Assembly: GCA_037903355.1 (NCBI GenBank)
Contig: JBAJFE010000034.1
Location: 248,001 to 312,000 of the forward strand
Length of the DNA: 64,000 bases
From: Trichuris trichiura
Taxonomy: Eukaryota > Nematoda > Enoplea > Trichinellida > Trichuridae
Reading direction: 5' to 3'
Shown here: in pieces, positions 1 to 11,443 of the stretch
How the letters are laid out: the number at the start of each line of letters is the position of its first letter
Position numbering within the stretch: position 1 is the stretch's first letter
Position numbers and translations under genes: made by a program
The notes under the pieces: model-generated
Databases searched by the model: none
What the model was told of the DNA's origin: nothing
The model's input: only the letters and a program-made list of their open reading frames with translations

Positions 1-982
1 TACAGCTTAGTGATGCTATTACAAAAATGTGTGGGAATAATGTGAGATGACTAACGACAAACTGGAAAAACGTTGACTAGTGGTAAACAAGACCAAAATA
101 GAGAAAGAGTAATTGAAGAAAAACGAATGCAGTGAAGAAGAAGAGAATTACGAGGGAAATAACAGCGCGAAAGTTGAAAAAACTGAGGTAAGTTAGAAAA
201 AACGCAAAAAATGAAATTTAAAAAACTGAAAAAATTAGAAAAAACAAAGCAGATTAAAATCGGCAATAAAACAGACAGATTCTGTTTTTCTAAGATTCCG
301 ACAAGGAACCCAGGCAAAATTCGTCTCATTGGTTTCACTGTTTTTGTACAGTCGCTTTCTTCTAACCTGAATTCCCACGGTTTTTCGCGAATTTTCGCGT
401 ATTTTCTTACAGAAGTCCTCGACGGGTGTTTAGTTAAGTAGTCGATTACTGACCCTAATCCCTTATGCTTGATTCTTTTGCTCGTTCATTATTAAGTACT
501 GCGCACAGTATAGCATAAGTGCTCCTCCGAAGCTCAGTTCTATTGGTAAACAAATAGAGTCGTTTCCTTTTTCTGTTAACACGAAATTCGCATTGATCAT
601 TAAGAAGAACTGCTTTTCAAAGTTTAATTGTTTGCTGAAATTACTCAGATAACTTTTCGCTACTTTGTGATCGTTGACTGCGCGTTATTCTAACACCCGT
701 CAGTCCCTGTGCGTAACTTTTGCCGATTCTACAGTGCTTCAAAGACTAAGAAAACCAATTGCCGTTTGCGTAAATCAATTGGAAAATAAACGGTAAGCAC
801 ATCTTGACTGTTGCCGCGCATATGACATTCAAGGAGAGCCGTAAGTTCCATTCTTATCTATTTTAAGCGGGAACGTTTTGGTTCACCTGCATTCTGCCGC
901 CCATTGCCTGATTACTGTTTTTTGTTGCTGTATGGTAGTACCAGTGCTTCTCTGAAAGCTTGTTCGAGTACTGTTCTTTGCG
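1..982. other. Intergenic, AT-rich, upstream of TRMT2A-like gene
   Basis: I see no gene here. The short open frames on both strands are low-complexity and lysine- or phenylalanine-rich, as expected from AT-rich spacer. The promoter and 5' UTR of the following gene presumably lie in the last few hundred bases, but no specific element is recognisable. Confidence 0.5.
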
Positions 983-2605
983 ATGGATGAGCTATCAAAC
1001 ACCGTAGACGTAACGTTGGACTCTCTTAGCATCACTGAGGAAAATACAACAATGACTTTGCATGGCGAAGACCGGACCCATGTTATTGTTCGAAATTGGC
1101 CACCATTCGTGGGTCCGAAAGATGCCAGGAAGTTGTGCCATCGTCTTGGTTTGTCTCCAAAGAAAATTTGCCCGCTGAAAGATCATGTTTACTTGACATT
1201 TGAAAATAACGAAATGTCATTGCTGGCTGTAGAAAAGTTGAATAGATTCACCTTAAAAAAGTACACGCTTAAAGCTAAGCAAACCGGTCGGGACTGCTCA
1301 AACGCACTGGATAGAATGAAGCGGCATGGCGAAAATGATTCGGAAGAAAGTGATTCTGTTAACATAACTGACGTTGTTACACCGTGGCACGATGTTTCTT
1401 ATGAGGAACAGTTGGAACGGAAACATGCTAACTGTCTGGCATTTTTGAAGGACGTTTCCTTAGCCATGGCTGTCGCTGGCAAGGAAACAATTCCTTCCAG
1501 TAGGCATTACGGAATTTTGGAAGATATACGTGCGTCACCGAAAGAAAATGGCTATCGCAATAAGTGCGAATTTTCAGTTGGTTACAACAATGGGTATGCA
1601 GAAATTGGCTTTAGGCTTACTCGCCATAGAGAAGGTTGTACGGTAGCAGCCGTGGATGATTGCAAGCATATTCCTACGGTGATGAAATCTGTTGTAAGGC
1701 AATTTCGTAATTTCATCCTGTCTTCGGGTAAAGCACCCTATGATGTGGATACTAAGGAAGGATTTTGGCGCATGTTGACTGTACGCTGCTACGAAGAGGG
1801 CACATTAATCATCATAACAGTTAATCCGTCTGGGTTGGACGCGACATGTATTGCAGAAATAAAAAAGGAAGTTGTGAATCACTTCCTTTATCAGGACATG
1901 ACGACGTTGCCCATATCATCCATCTACTATCAGGAATTGCTCAATTCAAGCGACGAGGCTCGTTACGAACTTCTAAGCGGCAGTGCGTATGTTTACGAGA
2001 AGTTGTTTGATATGCGCTTTTGTATTTTACCTTCGGTCTTTTTCCAAGTCAACACCAAAGGATGTGAGGTGTTGTATAGCGCGGTTGAGGAACTATGCAA
2101 ATCAACAAAAGCAGACGTTCTATTGGATATTTTCTGCGGGACAGGTGCGCTTGGTTTATGTCTTGCAAAGAATTATAAGCACGTGATTGGAATTGACTTA
2201 AACAAGGAAGCGATTGAAAACGCGAAAGCAAATGCGTCTGCCAACAAAATAAACCACTGCGACTATTTTTGCGGACAGCTAGAAAATCTCATTTTCAACG
2301 TTCTGGAGCTTGATGCAGTGAAAGGATCCAAGTGTGTTGCCGTTTTGACCCCCACTAGAGCGGGAATTGATCAGAAAATTATCATTGCATTGCGGAAATG
2401 TAAAGCTGTGCTCTTCTTGGTTTATATTTCGTGCAATATCATGCGCTCTAAGAAAAACATGATCGACCTTCATCGTCGACCTACTAAGCGATTTTATGGT
2501 AGTCCGTTTAGCTTGGTGAGAGTTGTGCCGGTCGATATGTTTCCTATGACGCCTCATTATGCGACATTAATGCTGTTCAAAAAAGTGACATTGTGTTATG
2601 GTTAG
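983..2605 (+). CDS. TRMT2A-like tRNA (uracil-5)-methyltransferase homologue, single exon, altered active site
   Basis: A 540-residue open frame. An N-terminal RRM-like segment (about residues 30-105) is followed by a TRAM-less RumA/TrmA-type methyltransferase fold, the layout of metazoan TRMT2A, which makes m5U54 in tRNA using SAM. Visible motifs are the SAM-binding DIFCGTGALG near residue 381, the nucleophile context YISCN with Cys484, and the C-terminal MFPMTPHYATL. Two key positions deviate. The DPPRAG motif reads TPTRAG (455-461), and the general-base Glu expected after the TPH motif is Ala527. Length is close to that of TRMT2A. There are no introns, unlike most multi-exon genes in this window, so a retrocopy is possible. 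An AATAAA lies 39 bp after the stop. The start is the first in-frame ATG, and the RRM-like region follows closely. Family assignment is firm; catalytic activity is doubtful. Confidence 0.9.
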   Translation: MDELSNTVDVTLDSLSITEENTTMTLHGEDRTHVIVRNWPPFVGPKDARKLCHRLGLSPKKICPLKDHVYLTFENNEMSLLAVEKLNRFTLKKYTLKAKQTGRDCSNALDRMKRHGENDSEESDSVNITDVVTPWHDVSYEEQLERKHANCLAFLKDVSLAMAVAGKETIPSSRHYGILEDIRASPKENGYRNKCEFSVGYNNGYAEIGFRLTRHREGCTVAAVDDCKHIPTVMKSVVRQFRNFILSSGKAPYDVDTKEGFWRMLTVRCYEEGTLIIITVNPSGLDATCIAEIKKEVVNHFLYQDMTTLPISSIYYQELLNSSDEARYELLSGSAYVYEKLFDMRFCILPSVFFQVNTKGCEVLYSAVEELCKSTKADVLLDIFCGTGALGLCLAKNYKHVIGIDLNKEAIENAKANASANKINHCDYFCGQLENLIFNVLELDAVKGSKCVAVLTPTRAGIDQKIIIALRKCKAVLFLVYISCNIMRSKKNMIDLHRRPTKRFYGSPFSLVRVVPVDMFPMTPHYATLMLFKKVTLCYG

Positions 2606-2643
2606 CGTTGAAAATGAGCGCTGTTCATTTCAGGCTATATTGC

Positions 2644-2649
2644 AATAAA
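2644..2649 (+). promoter_or_regulatory. Polyadenylation signal AATAAA after TRMT2A-like gene
   Basis: A canonical AATAAA lies 39 bp past the TAG stop on the same strand, in AT-rich sequence. This fits a compact nematode 3' UTR. Confidence 0.6.
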
Positions 2650-3127
2650 ACTTCTTTTACCGTGTCCAATGTTTTTCCAGTTTTTCATTCTTTCCTTGCA
2701 TGCGGTTACCGCAACAAATATGGAAATCGTATAGAGTCCGGCTGAGTCGAACAGTTTTCAAAGCATTAGTCGCCGGTTGTGATATCAATCAAAAACGTTT
2801 TGTTATAGTCAAATTGTTGTTTTCATTATGCTTCACTGAAGGACATGGAAATGATCAAAACGCGAGGCTGATTTTTGCTTTATATCTGCTATTCTCTGCC
2901 AGCAAAATTGCATATGAGCGTAAGTGAAGTCGTGAACATGAAGGCGCTGTTCCCTAATGAATTAGATGAATTGTAAACGCCGCAGCATCTACAGTAAAAT
3001 ATATTTTGTTGACATTACTTTAGGACCTCGATGGAAGGTGTAATTTTTAAGCGAGTCATCCCAACTAGTTGCGCGCATAAGTAAAGGTGATTAGCGTATA
3101 GGTTGATGATGTCATTGCTAGGTATAA
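2650..3127. other. Intergenic spacer
   Basis: No gene is recognised. The spacer ends at the target duplication of the hAT derivative that starts at 3136. Confidence 0.5.
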
Positions 3128-3135
3128 TGCTAGAC

Positions 3136-3839
3136 CAGGGGTGGGGAACCTTTTTGGTGCCGCGGGCCGTTTAGACGTTTATAAGACCGTTCGCGAGCCG
3201 TATAGCGTATTTAAACGAAAAAACAGCCTGCTTTATTTGCACGTATGTTTATTAAGTCACCCCTAATGGGATGCTTGGAACTGCTTTTCCCTGGCGAGGA
3301 AACTCCGAGATAAAAGGCAGAATTTTGAGACAATTCTGCAACCCAGTTGTAAAGAACATAATTGCAACTGCAGAGAACGAAATAAATTTTTTGTACTTCG
3401 AAGACGTATATGACAGGCGACCGGCGCAAACCGTTGAGAACTATAGCAAGAGAAGGCGAGAACTGCGCCAGTGACTACTGAGAGCAAAAAAGCAGAAGTG
3501 CTCTAGCACGCCGGACAGTCGTTATCTCGAACAAAGCAATGGTCCACGCTACTTACGCGCGCACACACACTATAGTGGCGCCTACTGCTTGTCAGCGAGG
3601 ACTAACAATGTCGGTTTGTCGACAGAGAGCTGTCAGCAACGCAGTCTTCCGAGCCAGCCTGACACTCCCTGCTTGTTACGCAAGGTTTATGTTCTTACCA
3701 GGATTCACATAAAATACGTTTATCGCTTTATGAAAAATAACTTTCTACAATCACATTTCACTGAATCTCGCATCCATGTGCGGTTGCCCCAGCGCGTGGG
3801 CGGAAAATGGTCTCGCGGGCCGGACGTTCCCCACCCCTG
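3136..3839. mobile_element. Non-autonomous hAT element (internal deletion derivative of the 17221-19718 element)
   Basis: The ends are CAGGGGTGGGGAAC and its exact complement, bordered by the perfect 8-bp duplication TGCTAGAC at 3128-3135 and 3840-3847. This fits the nnnTAnnn target preference of Buster-type hAT elements. Both flanks are closely similar to the ends of the 17221-19718 element: the left about 165 bp and the right about 500 bp match, including the subterminal GTGCCGCGGGCCG and CTCGCGGGCCGGACG blocks. The transposase-coding middle is missing, and the junction lies near 3300. It therefore depended on a transposase supplied in trans. Confidence 0.93.
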
Positions 3840-3847
3840 TGCTAGAC

Positions 3848-4870
3848 TGATAAGCGTGGTACCCTGTAGAACAAATCTGTATTGGTAATTTGACGACGAA
3901 CCCATCTGAATGAGATAGGATGGTAGGCAGTTGAACTTACGCACATACGCTAGACATGGCACATTTGTTTTTTACTAATCATCTTGATGAATCATTGCAT
4001 TACAGCCACATCCCCTTTTTCATCGATGACTAAAACTCTGTTATTGCACGTTGACTATTTAATGAAGCTGTACATTGCCACTTAGCTTGATTTCAAAAGT
4101 TGTTTAACACTGCTCCACTGATAAGGAAGGGAGGCAGCTGCATGAGCTTCGACGAGAGTATTGTCGTCATTTAATCGTCTTTTTGTTGCTGGTCATGGTT
4201 TGTCTCCCTTTACCAGAGAGTTGGTTTGACTGGCTATTTCTACATGGCTTTTTAGAAGAAATGACTTTTATTTAGTGCTCTTAATGAACGTGGTTGAACT
4301 GCATAACGGAATGTGCAGATTGAACTGCCATGAATCTGGGGTGGTAGAAACTGGAGTCGCTTTGTCGGGAATCATAACATAGATCAGTCAAGGAAGAACT
4401 CTGGAAATGAAAGTGACGAGGAGTTTTAGGTAACGGTGAGGCTTGCTGTTTATGTGTTCAGTAAGTCTGTTTCATTTGCGTCCGCATGTTTAACAATGCG
4501 TTTCCACTGTCTGTTTTAGAAGGCTGCTTTCTGCTGGTTTTAGTACAAAAAGATTTGACATCAGTTAATTATCAACCCAAGTCGGTTTTGTACTGTGAAA
4601 TGTGAGCATGCTAACGACATTCATTTTGTAAATGAAAAGCATGTAACTTCATAATCCAGTTCACTGTTTTATTGTACTAAAGCATAACAATAATATTATA
4701 TTAGCTTCATCAGTGACACTGCTGACGACGGAACCAGAAAATTTTAAACAGCCAAAGTGATTTAAAAACTGCCAATTGCACTGTTTCCTTGCTAAGCCAA
4801 GCTATCTTCAACAAGGATTGTTGTACCTCATTAATATGTAATGTTTGTTCTTCATGATTCCACGTTCCAT
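3848..4870. other. Intergenic region downstream of Cdc25
   Basis: No coding exon is recognised on either strand. The right part should contain the 3' UTR of the minus-strand Cdc25 gene. Confidence 0.45.
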
Positions 4871-5997
4871 TTAAAATTTTAGGCGAATGCCTGCGATTGG
4901 CTCACTGTTCCGCCGCTTGTCACAAAATGACACCGCTCGTTCTTGGCGGCATTCGCTCCAACTTCCGTACTTTTCATTCGTCATTTCCACGTAGTTCGGC
5001 GGACTACACATGTTTGCATGATTGTTGAAAAATTTCTTATAACCTCCGGATAACAAGTACATCTCTGGGTATTGAAGCATAGGATATTGCAACTTGTGCT
5101 TAACTCGATCAGCGTCACGTAATCGTCGGAACATTGCTGGTCCTCGTTCAAGCGAATATTCACAGTAAAAAATGATAATGTTCCTACCATTTTTAATGTG
5201 CTCCACTTTGCCAGTGTCAAAGAAAATATGATTGAAATCCTGAGCCGTATGGACATTGACAGCTGTCTGCAACAGAGTAAATGTATCGGTAAGTACACTT
5301 CTTTACTATCAATATTTGTGAATACGTACTCGGATATGTCCACCGTTGTATTCGTATGGGTATCTGCAGTCAATTACAAGAAAGCTGGCTATTGAATCCT
5401 GGAAGTGTCCTTCAATGAGCTCAACAAGTACCGTATCACTGATCTGAGGCAAATCAGGAACTCTTGGGGACGAAAAGTATGGTAGCGCAAAACTGTCACT
5501 GTAGTCAGCTATTAAACCGTGTTTTCCCTCTGTGTTAATCAAAACTTCCGTGCTCTTTACCGCAATTGAGATTTCTGTGAACTTCTCAGCAAGCTCTTGC
5601 ATTTCTTCTACACCTGTTATGCTCAGCATTGAATTGTCTAAGCTTTCCTAAGCAAATCTCTACATACAGAAATGATGTATTCTAGTGATGATTAACTTAC
5701 GCATTCAGAATGACCGGATAACAAATCTGGGACCAGGATGTGAGAGTCTGAGATGCTTGATTCATCTTCACTGCATGCAGAGTCATTCGCATCTGCAGAC
5801 GTTGCAGTCAGAACAGAATTTTCACTCGCGTTAGTTCGGCTGCTGCTGCTGTTACTGTCGATTTTAATATCCAGCTTTGGAACCAGACCTGCTTGCTGGT
5901 TTTGGTTAGATAAGTCTTCATTAAGAATGTGGCCATTCATGTTTTGCGCAAGTGGATCCACTTCTGGCATTTCAATCATTTTTACAAAGATGGTTTC
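4871..5997 (-). CDS. Cdc25-type M-phase inducer phosphatase (three exons seen, N-terminus incomplete)
   Basis: Exons on the minus strand are 5701-5997, 5330-5647 and 4871-5266. All are in phase 0 with GT-AG introns of 53 and 63 bp (GTAAGT...TTAG, GTACGT...GCAG). The joined product has an acidic, Ser-rich N-terminal segment and then the Cdc25 rhodanese fold: VIDCRYPYEYNGGHI (CH2A region), then YCEYSLERG, the CX5R catalytic loop, then LQYPEMYLLSGGYKKFF and a short C-terminal tail. Cdc25 removes the inhibitory phosphates from CDK1 Thr14/Tyr15. The catalytic Cys, Glu and Arg are present, but the His that normally precedes the Cys (HCEFSSER in vertebrates) is Tyr. The first exon could start at ATG 5979, or continue from an upstream exon through the acceptor at 5998-5999. 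A possible upstream exon lies within 6312-6509. Confidence 0.92.
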
Positions 5998-8575
5998 CTA
6001 GATGATGAAATGTTCAACTGCTGAATATGATTTTGAAAATGTAATCTTTCATAGCAGATAAACATATTTTCATTCTGCAGGTGGAAACAATCTGCTTTTA
6101 ACTAACATGGCTTCACTAACATTAGGGTCGATATTAATAATAAAGATTGAGAGGGCTACTTTAGTAAAGTCGTCAACTCTTAAGAAGTTTTCACCCGTGC
6201 AGTCAGGTGAAGGTTATCCTTTTTCTAGGTAACAGATAGTAGGCGTAAAACAATATGCTCGTCAGAAATATTTTGCCCAAAACTTATTCTCTGTTTTTAA
6301 ATGAGTCTGACTCATCTGATCAGCTGTTCCCTTCTTGGAAAATCAAAAGCTTGTAAACTACAAAACATTTTTGTGTTCATAGTCATGGTTTCTGCACCTA
6401 CTGTAGGAGACAGCATTGCATACGAACTGAGCAACGCTTTTGCAATAGAACAGATATTAAATGCTTCAGCAGACAAAAAATACCCTTCGTAATTCTCTGG
6501 GAATCGCAAGATGAAAGTACTGTATCATTAAATACATACCTACAGTAGAAAAATGAAAGACCTTTTTTAAGTGAAGAACAATTTTGATATTGATCTTCAA
6601 AGTGGAACAGAGCTTAACGAAACGTGAGCCAGTTTCATAAATTTTGTGACTGAAGATTTAAATTAGTGGTGGTCAGAAACCCTTTTAAGGAATATAGCTA
6701 CTAGAGACAGGGACTCCCTTTTGTTTTAAGTAGGACTTTTTCAAGTGCTGTCTGCTCATTATACTCATGGGCTGATAGTAATTTTAAATTTATTTTCATA
6801 ATTAACAGCAGAATCAGTTTAACGTAGCAAAACTGCATAACTGCACAGCTTCAAGTGTCTCAAGGAGGCAGATAAAATCTGATTGACTGATTATTAATAA
6901 ACTTAAAAAACTATGCTATATTAATCATTCCCGATGACTAAAGTGTACCCTTAAAGGTGAGAACTAACACATATTTCCAGCCACTGCTCTGCAATATCAG
7001 GTTTTAGCTTTAAAAAACTAGTTAACTTGTAAGCGAAAATTCTCTAACTAAACGACTGACTGGTAGTTATTTTGAAAATGAATAGCCGTTTACCTGTGCA
7101 AAAACTTTTAACTGGAGTACAGTAGATCTTTGCCTGACGTCGCTTTTGTTCAACTTAGTTTTTAGCGTCTTTTGTGAAGTAGGTCAACCAGTTACAAAAG
7201 ATGGTCAGGTTTAGTGTTCTTTATTGTTTTAGGTTAAGTTTAGCGCTCCTTTCTCTGCGACGATTAAATTGACCGCTTTTTTGTAGTCAGTGTTTCTGAC
7301 TGGTAATTTACATTTTCTGTTCTAAAAAATTTCATTCTAAGCAACAACTCTGTTGCAATGAATACTAAACGTACCCTTTGTGCCTCTGCGGACCGTGAAT
7401 CCAAGAAGCGCAGATATGCAACGTTAAAAGCGTGCTAAGTTTAAAATATTTTACGCAGGTTAAAAATCTGTATACTGTAAAACCTCCTATGAATAGGTTA
7501 CAGTAATGTTCAATAAGCTAAGACATAATCTAAAGCAAATCACAATTAGCTAATGTGAAAGTGGTCACGAGTAAAAGTTCTGTAATAAAGAATATAGAAA
7601 AATCTTACATATCTGGAGGAAAGTGACTTGTCAGCGCAGTCATCTATCTACAATAGTGGGGATACCACTAAAACATTTAAGCTTTGAATACATAACATTT
7701 CTTGATGGCTCCTTACGGTTTCAAGGTATATTTGATTTATGCTGAGAGACCTACTCTTCAGAACTACTTTGGTTCTGAAGCTTTTGGATCTACTCGTGAC
7801 CTGTCCTCAGTGCACGTAAGGGGATTTGAATGCCTTAGAAGCAAACCTGTCATACATAACAGGTCTCACCAGAAATTGATTGTACCGTGAAAGCATTTGA
7901 ACAAGTTTAAAAATAAAAAAACAAGCTATACAGTTGTGAAAGTGACTCCTTAAGTTGTCCTGGTTATCTGGTGCACTTTTAGAAACATGAAACAGTATAA
8001 CAACACAACTCCTGAAATTGCAAGTGGTGACAAAGATAGCGTATCTGGTTTTTGAATAAAGATATGGCTGTCTTTTCTGGAAGACGCGCAACAAGATGGG
8101 GGAAGGCTTTGCTTGTAGTTTTTAAAAAGTCATCTAGCGGTTAGACTGGCTGGCTTCTCTGAAATTATCAGTCGCGAGCCATTTCAAGCTGCTCCTTTTG
8201 TTTCTTTAGCAAAGAGGACTAAGCCTCATTTCTGCAATAAATTATTGCGGCTATGGTCGCTATCACACGCAGGTCTGGCAAAGATTGTTCAATTACCTGT
8301 CAGTAAACAGGTATTGTCTATAACAGCGTAATAATGTTTTGTGCCTTCACTTGGAGTTTTAGTTCTTTAAATCAAAAAGTAAATTGGACAGTTAATTTTT
8401 TAATGTGAATTTATAGTGAGAAAAGTTTAAATTATTAACATGAAATTTACTCTGCAAAGCAAACCAGAAAAACGTATACTTCGTATTTCCTCAACTATTG
8501 CAAATGAAAGATTGTGACTAACCACTAAGAAACAGGCAGCTGCTAAAAACTCATTCTAGCTAATCCCTACAAATC
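5998..8575. other. Intergenic / possible Cdc25 5' region
   Basis: A 2.6-kb AT-rich stretch. A minus-strand open frame at 6312-6509 starts near a plausible acceptor and could be an upstream Cdc25 exon, but it has no recognisable motif. Nothing else can be supported. Confidence 0.35.
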
Positions 8576-9380
8576 TTAATCGTTCAAAATCAAGAACTCA
8601 GAGAGTTCTTCATTGCTCATAATTGGAACATTATCCTGCGGAAGGTCCCTTTCGTCTCTAGGCACTGGTTTCTTCAATTGTTTTAACACCACACGATAGG
8701 TCTGATTACCGGCTTGCACCTAAATTTAAACCATGAAATTTTGTCAGCACCTTCAGTCAGACTTGCATAAATTTTTTGACTATCATTGGCTCTTTGACTT
8801 GCAATGACTTTTTGAGTTGCTTTGATTCTTTGAGCTGTACTGGTTCTTTGATTTGCATTTGATTTTTGACCTGCGCAAGAAGCAGCAGCCTTTCTAACCT
8901 GATCGATTATTGGACCGTATTCTGAAAAATAAAATTTTAATAAATGTGCGTGTTTTGATTAATTTCTTACCTCTTTTAGGGTTGGTAGTAGTCACTGGGA
9001 GATTTAACTTTACTAGATGATATCGAGGTATCTTTACGGAAATCTGTTTGACAAACTTTCCATCGTCGTCAACAAGCACGCTAACATAGCGGCGACCCGT
9101 ACGTTTAGCTTTTTCTTTTAAGTATTGAGGTACCTGTTCATCAAGTCTTCGTACCACTTTAACAACTACAAAGGTAAGCTATTACCAAATAGCTGCATAT
9201 TGAAATTAGAAACTTACTGTCAGGATGTGTCAGTAATTTATTAGCACCTAAGACAGCTGGCCTTGGATCGAACCCCTCGTCAACCACGTGTTCAATAGTT
9301 ACTGGCTCTTTCCTTTGCCTGCTTCCTCTGTTTCCCGCAGCAGCAGCATTGGATTTACCTTGCTTTCCAAACTTGCCCAT
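8576..9380 (-). CDS. Unrecognised 174-residue basic protein, four exons
   Basis: Exons on the minus strand are 9218-9380, 8971-9165, 8899-8921 (23-nt microexon) and 8576-8719. Donors and acceptors are GTAAGT, GTAAGA and GTTAGA with TAG or CAG. Phases 1, 2 and 0 fit exactly, giving 525 nt with one stop. The product begins MGKFGKQGKS, is rich in Lys/Arg near the N-terminus, has a central KRTGRRYVSVLVDDDGKF stretch likely to form beta structure, and ends in an acidic NEELSEFLILND tail. I do not recognise the family. The basic head and compact body could suit a nucleic-acid-binding protein, but that is a guess. The third intron carries an 18-bp minisatellite. That block is also open in frame, so a longer isoform cannot be excluded. 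Confidence 0.72.
8761..8868 (-). repeat. 18-bp minisatellite, six units, in intron 3 of the 174-residue gene
   Basis: There are six consecutive 18-bp units, each beginning CAAARA on the minus strand (for example CAAAAATCAAATGCAAAT). Divergence is moderate. Because the unit is a multiple of three, the block would encode six hexapeptides of the form Q-[KR]-x-x-x-x in the frame of the preceding exon. The best spliced model removes it as intron, because the frame beyond it closes. Confidence 0.85.
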
Positions 9381-9927
9381 CAAAACCTTTACTTCTGCTG
9401 CGTTAGTAAACGTTCCAGTCTGCAGCAGAGATGTACCACACTTAGCAGTAGCGGTGACCGAAAGTTCACAGCAGATAAGTTACTGACTTTACAGTAATCT
9501 GTGCATCATTGGGCTTTCTTTTACCGGAACCTGCAGATCAAAAGCAAAATGACGAAAGGTGCAGATTTTTTATAACAGGAAGTGTACGGTTTTCCATAAT
9601 TTTTTTATGTTGATTTAAAATGTGTATTCATCACAGTTCAACTCAGATGTTTGCCAAAGATTGCCCTATGTAAGCAGGATGGTTTAGTTGACGTATCTTA
9701 CAGTAAGGTTACCCACACGCAGTCGTTGCAGTATTCCCTGGTCGAGAGTAACTCTCGTAAGCTGAATGATTTCTATACGAAGTCATTTTAAAAGTACTCC
9801 TGCACAGTAATGTAGTTCAGTTATTAAGAATTTTTTGAAATGAAATTAACCAGTTGTCCATATTCACATAAAGTGCATCTTATACGCAAACATCATCATA
9901 TTGAAAAAGCATAGCAGCCCACATATA
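9381..9927. other. Intergenic
   Basis: This is the 5' flank of the minus-strand 174-residue gene. No promoter motif or gene is recognised. Confidence 0.4.
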
Positions 9928-10794
9928 CAGTGAAACTTCCCTAATCTGAACGCGTCGGAATGGGGTGTACTTCGGATTATGGAAGAATTCAGATTATGGA
10001 GGAGGCTTACAGTAGGCCACAGAAAACCATGTAAAGCAATTTTAGATGAGTTTTCCCAGCGTCTACAGCATGATGTCAGCCTCTGCAAGCGGTGAATAGC
10101 TTAACGAGGGCAGCGAAGTCCGTCTGATTAGGGAAAACGACTGACCAGCGGAAGTGAGTTTCTTTTATGGTGTGGACGTAGTACCGTGAAGCGGCATGGA
10201 AAAAAGTTCCGTGAACTTATTTTTCCGTATTCGCAGCTGCTGGCCAATTCTGTTAGCTCAAAAAGAAAGTGAACTAGCAGCTGATTATTGTACGATTTCT
10301 GGACCATTGTAATCTTTGTTTCCTGGGATGCGCGCATGTACCCATCCTTCCTTCTACCTGTGCAGTATAAGTCGACGAAGTCGAAATTTATTTTATGTAG
10401 TCAGCTATTAGCGTCTGCTTCAACAGGCTTTGACGTTTGCTAGCGGCTAAGTCATGAACACTTTTTTAATCATAAAAGGCGCCGTCCATCGCATTCTTCC
10501 TGTTTTTTGGCTGCTCATTCCCCTCTTCAATGCTTTGATGATCTCCACCTTCTTCTTTATCAGGAGCGTAATGTGCTTCCTTTTATACATTTGGACAACT
10601 GCACACCGTCGAACACACCAGAACACAGTGATAATGACTCCTGTATTGCTCTCCTTATATATGGTTTGTCCTCGTAGAATGCGGTGGTAGTCTTACTTTT
10701 AGATAAGTGGTAGCCCTACCTTAACATAACACAATTCTATTTTTGTGTACATCCTGCAATTAGATTGACGGTCCTCTCACGGCGTATTGATATA

Positions 10795-10982
10795 CAGTAA
10801 AATCCCCGAAGTTGACAACTCCTTTATTGTGACCGCCTCCCTAAGTTGACTGAATTCTGACCAGTTGATTTGTCTGCACGTTAGCTGAGCCACTTACACC
10901 CACTTCCTATTTGCTGCCCACCTCTTATGTTGACCAGTTTTCCCTGGTCCGTTGCGTGGTCAACTTACGGAGGTTATACTGT
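10795..10982. mobile_element. MITE, CAGTAAAATC family (188 bp), TA duplication
   Basis: It begins CAGTAAAATCCCCGAAGTTGAC and ends GTCAACTTACGGAGGTTATACTG, flanked by TA at 10793-10794 and 10983-10984. Sequence and 188-bp length closely match the copy at 27436-27623. Internal short inverted repeats (GTTGACC/GGTCAAC) recur through it. The TIR and TA target are pogo/Tc1-like, and no coding capacity is present. Confidence 0.88.
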
Positions 10983-11243
10983 ACATATGACAAGTTGGAT
11001 CTTGTATGTTTCGCGGGCACCGGAAGTAGAGGCGGCAACTTCAAAGGCGGTCACGTGATCATTACTACGTCACCTGAACAATGGGTGACCTAAGCTATTG
11101 TTCACTGTGTACACACGCGAGCGATGCGTATCAGCGAAGGAACGCTGCACATCCGGAAACAGACGCTGCACATCTGGAAACAGTTGGCCGTTCTGGTAAT
11201 TGTTCCCAAGTGCGTCCTATAACCCTGCCGGCCATCCTGTCCT

Positions 11244-11290
11244 GCCTAAGCCTAAGCCTAAGCCTAAGCCTAAGCCTAAACCTAAGCCTA
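11244..11290 (-). repeat. Interstitial telomeric repeat (TTAGGC)n, first block
   Basis: Seven to eight GCCTAA units in tandem on the + strand, with one variant (CCTAAA). This is TTAGGC on the minus strand, the canonical nematode telomere hexamer. It was continuous with the block at 11444-11468 before the foldback element inserted. Confidence 0.93.
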
Positions 11291-11443
11291 TCATAACGCA
11301 AAGGTTTTATTCCGGAGTAGTTCCCGTTTAATGTGTTAAATTGCTCCGTACGGAGCAATTTAACACATTAAACGGGAACTACTCCGTAATAAAACCTTTG
11401 CGTTATGAAAACATACGTTCCCGTACGAAGAAACTACATTTTC
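11291..11443 (+). mobile_element. Penelope-like foldback insertion in telomeric repeat
   Basis: Near-perfect 58-bp inverted arms (11292-11349 and 11350-11407, one mismatch, centre CCGTACGG) are followed by a 36-bp one-sided tail (11408-11443, containing CCCGTACGAAGAAACTACAT). A 13-bp direct repeat AAACCTAAGCCTA flanks it at 11278-11290 and 11444-11456. The tail shares a CCCG..AC.AAG..ACTA pattern with the tails of the other foldbacks in this window. Inverted repeats plus a tail of about 35 bp at one end and a variable-length target duplication are the known signature of Penelope-like elements. The arms are too short to keep a ribozyme core. Confidence 0.7.

Noticed and set aside
11131..11358. 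Frames rich in RLRLRLRL or LSLSLSLS across the telomeric repeat
   Set aside because: Simple translation of the GCCTAA hexamer array, not a protein.
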